From: Gammaproteobacteria bacterium
GTDB lineage: Bacteria > Pseudomonadota > Gammaproteobacteria > Pseudomonadales > M0112
DNA length: 30,227 nucleotides
Direction of reading: 5' to 3'
NCBI GenBank assembly: GCA_006227085.1
Contig: SBFY01000084.1
Span: 1 to 30,227, forward strand
Shown here: one piece after another, positions 23,144-30,227 of the stretch
How positions within the stretch are numbered: position 1 is the first letter of the stretch
Layout of the letters: every line of letters starts with the position of its first letter
Notes under the pieces: generated by a model
Told to the model about the DNA's origin: nothing
What the model saw: only the letters and a program-made list of their open reading frames with translations
The model's database searches: none
Translations under genes and position numbers: made by a program

Positions 23144-23726
23144 CCGGCGCCGCATACTGGACCACCCCTTGTTTCGCCTACTGGTGCTCGGCGTGCTATC
23201 GATACCGTTGGTATTGATGATCACTACTCCCAGGCAGAAAGCCCAGAAACCCGATGCCTTGCAGCAACTGGTTGAACAACAAGTCAGCGAACCCGACAGC
23301 TACATGACACAGCTGCACCTGAAACGGTTCACCGCAGACGGCACCCTCGAATACGAATTCCATTCCCGCCGTGCGTCACGCCAGGCCAATACCACGCTGT
23401 CATTCCTCAATGAACCCCGCATGGTGTTCCTGGATTCATCCACCCCGTGGTCATTGGAAAGCAATTTCGGCAAATTGCATGGCACCGGGCAAACCGTGGA
23501 ACTCTGGGACAGCGTGCACGCCTATCGTGCTGATGATTCAATGCACATCCACACCAGCGCCCTGACACTGTATCCTGAGCGGGATTATGCAGAAACCGAC
23601 CGAGCCGTTACCATAGACGGCAATGGCACCCATACGGAAGCCGTCGGGCTGGAAGCCTACCTGAATGAAAGCCGCATGCGACTGCTATCCGATGTCCGGA
23701 GTATCCATGAAACGAAACGCCCGTAA
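23136..23726 (+). CDS. lptC: LptC, inner-membrane LPS transport protein
   Basis: Bitopic protein (196 aa) that takes LPS from LptB2FG and passes it to LptA. A membrane anchor covers about 12-31 (LFRLLVLGVLSIPLVLMITT), followed by a periplasmic beta-jellyroll of the OstA/LptC type, with alternating polar and hydrophobic strands (MTQLHLKRFTADGTLEYEFHSRRASRQ and later TSALTLYPERDYAETDRAVTIDG). It overlaps kdsC by 8 bases and lptA by 20, so the block is likely coupled in translation. Confidence 0.95.
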   Translation: MNNRRRILDHPLFRLLVLGVLSIPLVLMITTPRQKAQKPDALQQLVEQQVSEPDSYMTQLHLKRFTADGTLEYEFHSRRASRQANTTLSFLNEPRMVFLDSSTPWSLESNFGKLHGTGQTVELWDSVHAYRADDSMHIHTSALTLYPERDYAETDRAVTIDGNGTHTEAVGLEAYLNESRMRLLSDVRSIHETKRP

Positions 23727-24240
23727 CCACGCACTGCTCGCTGCCATCATCGTACTGGCCAACAGTATGGCAATGGCATTGCCGGACGATCGCGACCAGC
23801 CGGTACACATCTCCGCCAATCAGGCGGAACAGGATGAGCAACGCGGCATCACCATCTACCGTGGCAATGTGCTGATCACCCAGGGTTCCATTCGCATGAC
23901 CGCAGACGAGGTCATCATTTACTCGGAAAACGGCGATGTTTCCCGCATGGATGCCCGTGGCGCCCCTGCCGTCCTGCAACAGAAGCCTGCTGTCGACAAA
24001 GGCCTTGTGTTTGCCCGTGGCAGCCTGGTGCGCTACCACCTCGACAGTGAGCACCTGGAGCTGATCGGCCAGGCTTCACTGGAACAGGAAGGTTCAACCG
24101 TACGCAGCGAACGTATCGACTATTACATCCAGAAGCGTTTGGTGAAAGCTGCCGCCAGCGAGAGCGGCGAAACCAACCAACGCGTGGAAGTGGTCTTGCC
24201 TCCCAAACCCAAAACCACCCCCACGGAACCCGGCAACTGA
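23707..24240 (+). CDS. lptA: LptA (LptH), periplasmic LPS transport bridge
   Basis: Periplasmic OstA-fold protein (177 aa) that oligomerises into the LPS bridge between LptC and LptD. A signal peptide (about 1-24, ending SMAMA) precedes the mature start LPDDRDQPVHISANQAEQDEQRG. The repeats GITIYRGNVLITQGSIRMTADEVIIY and RYHLDSEHLELIGQASLEQEGSTVRSERIDYY are typical of OstA. ATG 23707 overlaps the lptC end by 20 bases with CGGAG upstream. The C-terminus (PPKPKTTPTEPGN) looks disordered. Confidence 0.95.
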   Translation: MKRNARNHALLAAIIVLANSMAMALPDDRDQPVHISANQAEQDEQRGITIYRGNVLITQGSIRMTADEVIIYSENGDVSRMDARGAPAVLQQKPAVDKGLVFARGSLVRYHLDSEHLELIGQASLEQEGSTVRSERIDYYIQKRLVKAAASESGETNQRVEVVLPPKPKTTPTEPGN

Positions 24241-24965
24241 TGGCACGCCTGCAAGCCCTGAACCTGGCCAAGCGCTACAAGGAGCGCACGGTCGTCCATG
24301 ATGTGTCGCTGTCCGTGGAGAGTGGGCAGATCGTCGGCCTGCTGGGTCCCAATGGCTGCGGCAAAACCACCTGCTTTTACATGATCGTGGGGCTGATCCA
24401 TGGCCACCGCGGCAAGATCCTGATTGATGACGAAGACATCACCGGCCTGCCCATGCATGGTCGTGCCCGCAAAGGCATCGGCTATTTGCCACAGGAAGCC
24501 TCCGTCTTCCGCAAGATGACCGTGAAAAACAACATCCTCGCGATCCTTGAAACCCGCCGTGACCTCGATCGCAAGCAGCGTCGCCAGAAGCTGGAGCAGC
24601 TACTGGAGGAATTCCACATCACCCACCTGCGCGACAGCCTCGGCATGGCCCTGTCCGGCGGCGAACGCCGGCGGGTGGAGATCGCCCGCGCCCTGGCCAC
24701 CGAACCGCGCTTTATCCTGCTGGATGAGCCCTTCGCCGGGGTCGACCCGATTTCAGTCAATGACATCCAGCTGATCGTGCAGCACCTGAAGGATCGCGGC
24801 ATCGGGGTCCTGATCACCGACCACAACGTCCGTGAAACCCTGAGCATTTGTGAAAAGGCGTTTATCGTCGGCGAAGGCCATATCATTGCTGAGGGAACAG
24901 CGGACGAGGTCCTGGCCAACCGCAAGGTCCGGGAAGTCTACCTGGGCGAACAATTCCGCCTCTAA
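24240..24965 (+). CDS. lptB: LptB, LPS export ABC ATPase
   Basis: Cytoplasmic ATPase (241 aa) of the LptB2FG exporter. Walker A GPNGCGKT at 36-43 (Cys replaces the more common Ala), Q-loop in GYLPQEASVF, signature LSGGERRR, Walker B FILLDEPFAGVDP and switch His in ITDHNVRETL. The start shares one base with the lptA stop (TGATG). LptF and LptG are not in this window. Confidence 0.98.
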   Translation: MARLQALNLAKRYKERTVVHDVSLSVESGQIVGLLGPNGCGKTTCFYMIVGLIHGHRGKILIDDEDITGLPMHGRARKGIGYLPQEASVFRKMTVKNNILAILETRRDLDRKQRRQKLEQLLEEFHITHLRDSLGMALSGGERRRVEIARALATEPRFILLDEPFAGVDPISVNDIQLIVQHLKDRGIGVLITDHNVRETLSICEKAFIVGEGHIIAEGTADEVLANRKVREVYLGEQFRL

Positions 24966-25043
24966 TCCTTGAGCGGCTTGCTGGCTGGCCCCGCCATCAA
25001 GCACTAGAATGGGCATATACCCGCTGCCGGATACTGGTGTTCC

Positions 25044-26534
25044 GTGATCAAGCAATCACTGCAACTCAAACTTGGCCAACAGCTGTCGATGACACCACAG
25101 CTGCAGCAGGCTATCCGGTTGCTGCAGCTGTCCACACTCGACCTGCAGCAGGAAATCCAGGCTGCGCTGGAAAGCAATCCGCTGCTGGAAATCGCCGATT
25201 ACGACAGTGATGATGCGGATGTGCCAGAGCAGGACTTTGCCGATGATGACCTGCCCCTGGCACCGGTCCCGGACACCAGCCCCATCGACAGCAGCGAACC
25301 GGCCCCCGAAGACGCCTGGCAACAGGACCAGATCCCGGATGACCTGCCTGTCGATGCCGACTGGGACAGCTTCGTGGACAACGATTTTTCCAGCGACAGC
25401 AGCCATTACGACCGCGATGAATTCCTCGCCAATACCCGGGCTGCCCGCGAAAGCCTCGGCGAGCACCTGACCTGGCAAATCAACCTGACCCCGTTTTCGG
25501 AGCGCGACCGCCTCATTGCCCAGGCCTTGGTGGATGCCATCAACGATCGCGGATTCCTCGAAGGCTCCCTTGAAGACATTGCCGAAGGACTGTCCGAACT
25601 GGACGGGCTGGAACTGGATGAGCTGGAGGCTGTGCTGCACCAGATCCAGAACCTCGACCCCCCCGGCGTGGGTGCCCGCGACCTGCGCGAATGCCTGCTG
25701 ATCCAGCTAAGGCAGATGCCGGAATCAACACCGATGCGCCAAGCCGCCATGCGCATTGCCCAGCACCACCTGGACTTGATCAGCAACCAGGACTTGCGCG
25801 GACTGATGCGGGCCACCAACCTTGAGGAAACCGATATCGCCCAAGCCATGCAACTCCTGCGCAGCCTGAACCCGGCTCCCGGTGATGCCCTGGCCGATAC
25901 CGATATCGAATACATCACACCCGATGTTTTCGTTCACAAGGATGGACAACGCTGGCGCGTTGAATTGAATCCGGACATTGCCCCGCGGCTTCGCATCAAC
26001 CGCCAGTACGCATCCATGATCCGCCGCGCAGACAACAGTAGCGACAATACGTTCTTGCGCAACAACCTGCAGGAAGCGCGCTGGTTCCTGAAAAGCCTGC
26101 GTAGCCGTAACGAGACCCTGTTGCGGGTTGCCACCTGCATCATCGAACACCAGCAAGGCTTCCTGGAACATGGCGAAGAAGCGATGAAACCGATGGTGCT
26201 GGCTGATATCGCGACCCAGCTGGAATTGCACGAATCGACCGTTTCCCGCGCCACTACCCGCAAATACATGCACACACCGCGTGGGGTTTTTGAGCTGAAG
26301 TTCTTTTTTTCCAGCCATGTCAGTACCAGTGAAGGCGGCGAGTGCTCGGCCACCGCTATCCGCGCCATCATCCGCAAACTGGTCAATGAAGAAAACCCGC
26401 GCAAGCCGCTCAGCGACAGCCGCATCACCGATATCCTGGAAGAACAAGGGATACAGGTTGCCCGGCGGACCGTCGCCAAATACCGTGAATCCTTATCCAT
26501 CCCGTCATCCAGCGAACGCAAACGACTGGTCTAG
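25044..26534 (+). CDS. rpoN: RNA polymerase sigma-54 factor
   Basis: Alternative sigma factor (496 aa) recognising -24/-12 promoters and needing enhancer-binding ATPases. Region I is Gln/Leu-rich (about 1-50, SLQLKLGQQLSMTPQLQQAIRLLQLSTLDLQQEI), region II is acidic (about 50-130), then the core-binding domain, the helix-turn-helix (about 390-410, LHESTVSRATTRKYMHTPRG), and the RpoN box ARRTVAKYRE at 473-482. The start is GTG at 25044 with no good Shine-Dalgarno. A 78-bp gap separates it from lptB; a TAGAAT at 25005-25010 is a possible -10. Confidence 0.98.
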   Translation: MIKQSLQLKLGQQLSMTPQLQQAIRLLQLSTLDLQQEIQAALESNPLLEIADYDSDDADVPEQDFADDDLPLAPVPDTSPIDSSEPAPEDAWQQDQIPDDLPVDADWDSFVDNDFSSDSSHYDRDEFLANTRAARESLGEHLTWQINLTPFSERDRLIAQALVDAINDRGFLEGSLEDIAEGLSELDGLELDELEAVLHQIQNLDPPGVGARDLRECLLIQLRQMPESTPMRQAAMRIAQHHLDLISNQDLRGLMRATNLEETDIAQAMQLLRSLNPAPGDALADTDIEYITPDVFVHKDGQRWRVELNPDIAPRLRINRQYASMIRRADNSSDNTFLRNNLQEARWFLKSLRSRNETLLRVATCIIEHQQGFLEHGEEAMKPMVLADIATQLELHESTVSRATTRKYMHTPRGVFELKFFFSSHVSTSEGGECSATAIRAIIRKLVNEENPRKPLSDSRITDILEEQGIQVARRTVAKYRESLSIPSSSERKRLV

Positions 26535-26591
26535 ACAGTGGTAAAATAGGCCTGTCCCCAATAGGCATGACGCTCACCCAAGGAGGTTTCC

Positions 26592-26882
26592 ATGCAAATC
26601 AATATCGATGGCCATCATGTCGAAGTGACTGCCCCACTGCGGGAATATGTCACCAGCAAATTTGAAAAGCTCGATCGTCATTCCGACAAAATCACCAAAG
26701 CCCATGTCACCCTGGTGGTGGAAAAGAATCGCCAGAAAGCAGAAGCCAACGTGCACGTTTCCGGCGCTGACTTGTTTGCGACCTCCGAACATGAAGACAT
26801 GTATGCCGCCATCGACAGCATGGTCGATAAACTCGACCGGCAGCTGATCCGCCATAAAGAAAAAATGAAAAGCCACAAGTAA
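26592..26882 (+). CDS. hpf: Short hibernation promoting factor
   Basis: Ribosome-binding protein (96 aa) of the short HPF/YfiA type that promotes 100S dimers or inactive 70S in stationary phase. Fold signature: MQINIDGHHVEVTAPLREYVTSKFEKLDRH, KAHVTLVVEKNRQKAEANVHVSGADLFA and DMYAAIDSMVDKLDRQLIRHKEK. No C-terminal dimerisation domain, so it is not the long form. AAGGAGGT is well placed before the ATG, one of the best ribosome sites in the window. A TAAAAT at 26542-26547 may be its -10. Confidence 0.97.
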   Translation: MQINIDGHHVEVTAPLREYVTSKFEKLDRHSDKITKAHVTLVVEKNRQKAEANVHVSGADLFATSEHEDMYAAIDSMVDKLDRQLIRHKEKMKSHK

Positions 26883-26899
26883 CGGATTTGCCGGCATCC

Positions 26900-27349
26900 A
26901 TGAATATTGCATCTGTTCTCAACCCGGAACGCGTTTGGTGCCAAGCCCCCGGCGGCAGCAAGAAACGCGTACTGGAAAACCTGGCGGAATTCATTGCCCA
27001 GCACACTGCCGACATGGATGCCGGCCTGTTATTCACACAACTGACCGCTCGCGAACGCCTGGGCAGTACCGGCCTGGGCCATGGCATCGCCATCCCCCAT
27101 TGCCGCCTGCCCAACCTGGCTGCACCGATCGGCGCGCTGGCGCGACTGGAAAACCCGGTGGATTTTGAATCGCCTGATGAGCAGCCGGTTGACCTGCTGT
27201 TTGTGCTGGTCGTCCCGGAGCAATCCACCAGCGAACACCTCGAATTGCTCGCCACCCTGGCCGGACAATTCAGCCAGCCCGAGTGGTGCCAACGCCTACG
27301 CGATGCTGGCTCTTCCCAACAGCTGTTTGACGCGGCCATCGCAGCATGA
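26900..27349 (+). CDS. ptsN: EIIA-Ntr, nitrogen PTS regulatory protein
   Basis: PTS EIIA type 2 domain protein (149 aa), the final acceptor of the PtsP-PtsO-PtsN chain, regulating potassium, nitrogen and other processes. The phosphorylated residue is His67 in LGHGIAIPHCRL; other conserved stretches are RERLGSTGLG and PVDLLFVLVVPEQSTSEHLELLATLAGQF. I use ATG 26900, though its ribosome site is weak; a TTG at 26888 would add four residues. Its end overlaps rapZ as ATGA. Confidence 0.96.
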   Translation: MNIASVLNPERVWCQAPGGSKKRVLENLAEFIAQHTADMDAGLLFTQLTARERLGSTGLGHGIAIPHCRLPNLAAPIGALARLENPVDFESPDEQPVDLLFVLVVPEQSTSEHLELLATLAGQFSQPEWCQRLRDAGSSQQLFDAAIAA

Positions 27350-28221
27350 AACTGGTCATCATCAGTGGGCGCTCGGGTTCCGGCAAAAGTACGGCACTGA
27401 ACCTGCTGGAAGATTGCGGTTTTTATTGCATCGATAACCTTCCCGCCACACTGTTACCGGAGCTGGCCCGCATTACCCTCGCCAGCCCCGACCAGGAAGC
27501 CCGCCAATTAGCCGTCTGCATTGATGCCCGCAATGCCCCCGAGGACCTTGCGCACTTCCCGGCCTTGCTCGAACAACTGCCCAAAGATGCCAAGCCGGTC
27601 ATCGTTTACCTCGATGCCCTCGACAGCACCTTGATCAAACGCTTCAGTGAGACACGCCGGCCGCACCCCCTCAGCAATGAAGAGCGTGCCCTGCAGGAAG
27701 CCATCCATGCCGAACGCGACCTGTTGGAACCGATCGCCCATCGCGCTGACCTGATGATCGATACCAGCCACCTGAACCTGTACAGCCTGCGCGATGTGCT
27801 ACGCAAACGCCTGGTGGACAAGCATTCCAACAGCCTGTCCATCCTGTTTGAATCGTTTGCCTACCGCCGCGGTGTGCCGATTGATGCTGACCTGGTGTTT
27901 GATGTGCGCTGCCTGCCGAACCCTTACTGGGATCCTGAATTGCGACACTATTCCGGCCTCGACAAACCGGTCATCGATTTTCTCGACCAACAGGAACCTT
28001 GCCAACGGATGTTCCATGACATCCGTGACTTCCTCGAACACTGGCTCCCCCGCTATTCGGAAAGCGACCGCCATTACCTCACGATCGCGATTGGCTGCAC
28101 CGGCGGCCAACACCGCTCCGTATACCTGTGTGAAAAACTGGGCCAGCACTTTTCGGCCAACCGGGACAACGTCCAGATCCGCCATCGTGAACTGGTCTCC
28201 CTGCAAATGGATAAACATTGA
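27346..28221 (+). CDS. rapZ: RapZ, P-loop RNA-binding adaptor
   Basis: Nucleotide- and RNA-binding protein (291 aa); in E. coli it directs GlmZ small RNA to RNase E and so controls GlmS. Walker A GRSGSGKST (8-16), FYCIDNLPATLLPEL, the YLDA-type Walker B region, RRPHPLSNE, and the C-terminal domain with ESFAYRRGVPIDADLVFDVRCLPNPYW and IAIGCTGGQHRSVYL. Length and motifs are standard. Whether it acts on a GlmZ-like RNA here cannot be seen from the sequence. Confidence 0.97.
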   Translation: MKLVIISGRSGSGKSTALNLLEDCGFYCIDNLPATLLPELARITLASPDQEARQLAVCIDARNAPEDLAHFPALLEQLPKDAKPVIVYLDALDSTLIKRFSETRRPHPLSNEERALQEAIHAERDLLEPIAHRADLMIDTSHLNLYSLRDVLRKRLVDKHSNSLSILFESFAYRRGVPIDADLVFDVRCLPNPYWDPELRHYSGLDKPVIDFLDQQEPCQRMFHDIRDFLEHWLPRYSESDRHYLTIAIGCTGGQHRSVYLCEKLGQHFSANRDNVQIRHRELVSLQMDKH

Positions 28222-28491
28222 ATGGCCACGCAGGAACTCACCATCATCAATAAACTGGGCTTGCATGCGCGTGCTGCCTCGCGACTCGTGCAAACCACAT
28301 CGCGCTTCAGCAGCAGCGTCCGCCTGAGCTGCAAAGGCAAAACCGTCGATGGCAAGAGCATCATGGCGGTGATGATGCTGGCAGCAGCGAAAGGGACCCC
28401 CATCACCATTGAGACACAGGGCAGTGATGAGGATTCCGCCCTGTCGGCGATCGTGGCGCTCATCAATAACCGCTTTGACGAAGCCGAATAA
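28222..28491 (+). CDS. ptsO: NPr, nitrogen PTS phosphocarrier
   Basis: HPr-like carrier (89 aa) between EI-Ntr (PtsP) and EIIA-Ntr. The phosphorylated His15 sits in KLGLHARAASRL; Ser46 lies in GKSIMAVMML. The ATG follows the rapZ stop without a gap. The order rpoN-hpf-ptsN-rapZ-ptsO is the classic proteobacterial PTS-Ntr cluster; ptsP is not in this window. Confidence 0.96.
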   Translation: MATQELTIINKLGLHARAASRLVQTTSRFSSSVRLSCKGKTVDGKSIMAVMMLAAAKGTPITIETQGSDEDSALSAIVALINNRFDEAE

Positions 28492-28512
28492 GGCCTCGGT
28501 ATTATCCAAACC

Positions 28513-28525
28513 GCACTGACAGTGC
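28513..28525. promoter_or_regulatory. Small palindrome upstream of mgtE
   Basis: GCACTG-A-CAGTGC, 6-base arms around one base, followed directly by TATCCT, a possible -10, in the 88-bp ptsO-mgtE gap. Its form suggests a repressor half-site pair. No candidate regulator is visible. Confidence 0.3.
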
Positions 28526-28579
28526 TATCCTAGCCGCCATTCTGCATCAACCCTGATAACCCCCGGGTGATCGCGCACC

Positions 28580-29938
28580 ATGGCCAACAGCATCCCGAAC
28601 GAGCATGTGCAGGACCAGCTGACCGAAGTCAGCGCCCTGCTCGAGAGCGGCACCTTTATCAAGGTCCGCCGCATGCTCAATGGCCTGCCCGCCGCCGATG
28701 TAGCGCACCTGCTGGAAGCCTCCCCACCCAAATTGCGTGAAGTACTCTGGAACCTTGTTGATGCCGACAACGAAGGTGAGGTACTGCAATTCCTGCACGA
28801 AGACATCCAGGCCGATTTCCTCAGCCGGATGGACTCGGAAAAGCTGATTGCCATCACCGAAGGCCTGGAAACCGACGACATCGCCGACATCCTGCAGAAC
28901 CTGCCGGACACGGTGATCCGCGAAGTCCTGCAATCCATGGATGCACAAGACCGGCAACGGGTTGAACAGGTCCTGACCTGGGACGAGGACTCTGCCGGCG
29001 GCTTGATGAACACCGACGCCATCACAGTGCGCCCAACCAGCACACTGGATGTGGTGTTGCGATACCTGCGTCGCCATGAGGAATTGCCGGAAATCGTCGA
29101 CAAATTATTTGTCGTCAATCGCGATGATGAATTCCTCGGCGTGCTGCCCATTCACCGGCTACTGGCCTCCGATCCCGACATGACCGTTCGCGAGATCATG
29201 CAAAGCGAGGTGGAGCCGATTCCGGCCAGCATGCCTGCCAGCGAAGTGGCCCGCCTGTTCGAGCGCCACGACTGGGTTTCTGCACCAGTCGTGAGCAGCC
29301 GCGGCAAGCTGCTGGGCCGGATCACCATTGACGACGTGGTCGACGTCATCCGCGAAGGTGCGGATCACTCACTGATGAGCCTGCACGGCCTGGATGAAGA
29401 CGAAGACACTTTTGCAACGGTCATGCGCACCACCCCACGACGTGCCATCTGGCTGGGCATCAACTTGCTGACCGCCTTCCTGGCATCAGCCGTCATCAAC
29501 ATTTTCGAAGAGACCATCGAACAGGTGGTGGCACTGGCTGTGCTGATGCCGATCGTGGCAAGCATGGGCGGCGTGGCTGGCAGCCAGACACTGACGGTCA
29601 TGATCCGTGGTATGGCGCTCGGGCAAATCGGCCGCAATAACGCCAACTGGCTGCTCAACCGTGAATTGATGGTCGGCGCCTTGAATGGCGCGTTCTGGGC
29701 ATTGATTGTGGCATCCGCGGCCAGCCTCTGGTTCAGTGATATCCGCATCGGCCTGATCCTCGCCGCCGCACTGGTGATTAACCTGCTGGCCGCCGCAGCC
29801 ACCGGCACGCTGCTGCCCATCCTGCTGAAAAGCCTGCGCATTGATCCAGCCTTGTCAGGCAGCGTGATCCTGACCACGATTACCGATGTGGTCGGCTTCA
29901 TGGCCTTCCTCGGCCTGGCCACCTGGGTATATGCCTGA
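28580..29938 (+). CDS. mgtE: MgtE-family magnesium channel/transporter
   Basis: Mg2+-gated Mg2+ channel (452 aa). Domains in order: MgtE N-domain (about 25-130, helical repeats such as PAADVAHLLEASPPKLR and LPDTVIREVLQSMD), two CBS motifs (about 135-260) with DEDSAGGLMNTDAITVRPTSTL and APVVSSRGKLLGRITIDDVVDVIREGADHS, a linker helix, then five membrane helices (about 285-452). The TM domain has PIVASMGGVAGSQTLTVMIRGMALG and TITDVVGF, whose Asp (about 436) corresponds to the pore-lining Asp of the family. No leader long enough for an M-box riboswitch. The gene shares one base with darP. Confidence 0.96.
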   Translation: MANSIPNEHVQDQLTEVSALLESGTFIKVRRMLNGLPAADVAHLLEASPPKLREVLWNLVDADNEGEVLQFLHEDIQADFLSRMDSEKLIAITEGLETDDIADILQNLPDTVIREVLQSMDAQDRQRVEQVLTWDEDSAGGLMNTDAITVRPTSTLDVVLRYLRRHEELPEIVDKLFVVNRDDEFLGVLPIHRLLASDPDMTVREIMQSEVEPIPASMPASEVARLFERHDWVSAPVVSSRGKLLGRITIDDVVDVIREGADHSLMSLHGLDEDEDTFATVMRTTPRRAIWLGINLLTAFLASAVINIFEETIEQVVALAVLMPIVASMGGVAGSQTLTVMIRGMALGQIGRNNANWLLNRELMVGALNGAFWALIVASAASLWFSDIRIGLILAAALVINLLAAAATGTLLPILLKSLRIDPALSGSVILTTITDVVGFMAFLGLATWVYA

Positions 29939-30227
29939 TGGCCGGATCCACTGACGAACGCCCCAGCAAATCGCAACGCAAACGCGATCACCTGGCACTG
30001 GTCGAGCTGGCACGCCAATTAGCCGCGCTGCCCGATCGCACCCGTCGTCATCTGGTGGGTGATGAGGTCGTACTGGAGCCCTTGCAACAAGCCGCCAGCA
30101 TGAAAGCCAGCGGTGCCCGCGAGCGACAGCTTAAATACATTGCGCAACTGCTGGAAAAAACCGATTACCATGCGTTGCAAACAGCATTGGATGAACACGC
30201 CAAACCGTCTCGCGCCAGTGTCGCCCT
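29938..30227 (+). CDS. darP: DarP (YjgA, DUF615) ribosome-associated protein, partial
   Basis: The first 96 codons of a DUF615 protein, a 50S-subunit-associated assembly factor in E. coli; the rest lies beyond the window. It begins MAGSTDERPSKSQRKRDHLALVELARQLAALP, matching the family's K-S-K-[ST]-Q-x-K-R start, and has ASGARERQLKYIAQLL, matching its basic-helix segment. The ATG overlaps the mgtE stop by one base (TGATG), so the two are probably cotranscribed. Interrupted only by the window edge. Confidence 0.92.
   Translation, partial: MAGSTDERPSKSQRKRDHLALVELARQLAALPDRTRRHLVGDEVVLEPLQQAASMKASGARERQLKYIAQLLEKTDYHALQTALDEHAKPSRASVA

Noticed and set aside
28492..28579. Mg2+ riboswitch (M-box) upstream of mgtE
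   Set aside because: The 88-bp gap is too short and lacks the M-box helices; only a small palindrome is visible.
1..30227. Mobile element, CRISPR array, defence system, prophage or tRNA genes
   Set aside because: No transposase, integrase, regular spacer repeats, terminal repeats or tRNA-like cloverleaf were seen; every long frame resolves to a housekeeping family or its shadow.

Overview
This window looks like a core-chromosome segment of a gammaproteobacterium of the Pseudomonas/Cellvibrio type. It carries the division cluster mraZ-rsmH-ftsL-ftsI, a petABC cytochrome bc1 operon beside rplM-rpsI and sspA-sspB, a short-form hisG next to hisD-hisC and murA, and the block kdsD-kdsC-lptC-lptA-lptB-rpoN-hpf-ptsN-rapZ-ptsO. 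From memory this order runs largely parallel to one stretch of the Pseudomonas aeruginosa chromosome. Base composition looks moderately GC-rich and even; I did not compute it. I see no mobile element, CRISPR array, tRNA, prophage or toxin-antitoxin genes.

Layout. 1-3142 (minus): the start of the division/cell-wall operon (mraZ, rsmH, ftsL, ftsI cut by the window edge), with its promoter and a four-repeat MraZ operator. 3254-3743: rnpB (RNase P RNA, minus) with promoter and a strong downstream hairpin. 3774-4607 (minus): rsmI. 4663-7516 (plus): lpoA-yraN-diaA. 7520-11357 (minus): petA-petB-petC-sspA-sspB. 11442-13581 (minus): zapE, then rplM-rpsI with its own promoter and terminator. 13701-16141: zapG (plus), a Nif3-family gene (minus), degS/algW (plus). 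16147-21405 (minus): mlaC-ibaG-murA-hisG-hisD-hisC. 21597-26534 (plus): kdsD-kdsC-lptC-lptA-lptB-rpoN. 26592-28491 (plus): hpf-ptsN-rapZ-ptsO. 28580-30227 (plus): mgtE and a partial darP.

The genes fall into a few cooperating groups. Envelope: FtsI/FtsL for septation, LpoA for PBP1A activation, MurA for the first committed peptidoglycan step, KdsD/KdsC for Kdo, LptA/B/C for LPS transport, MlaC for phospholipid trafficking, and DegS/AlgW for envelope-stress signalling. Translation: RsmH and RsmI both modify C1402 of 16S rRNA; L13/S9, HPF and DarP act on ribosomes. Regulation: sigma-54 with the nitrogen PTS (EIIA-Ntr, NPr, RapZ), SspA and SspB. Energy: the bc1 complex.

I found no undescribed multi-gene system. 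The points most worth checking are an mlaC that has lost its usual mlaFED and mlaB neighbours, the layered regulatory DNA upstream of mraZ and of petA, a hairpin at the petC-sspA joint, and three tail-to-tail gene junctions with no room for a conventional terminator.
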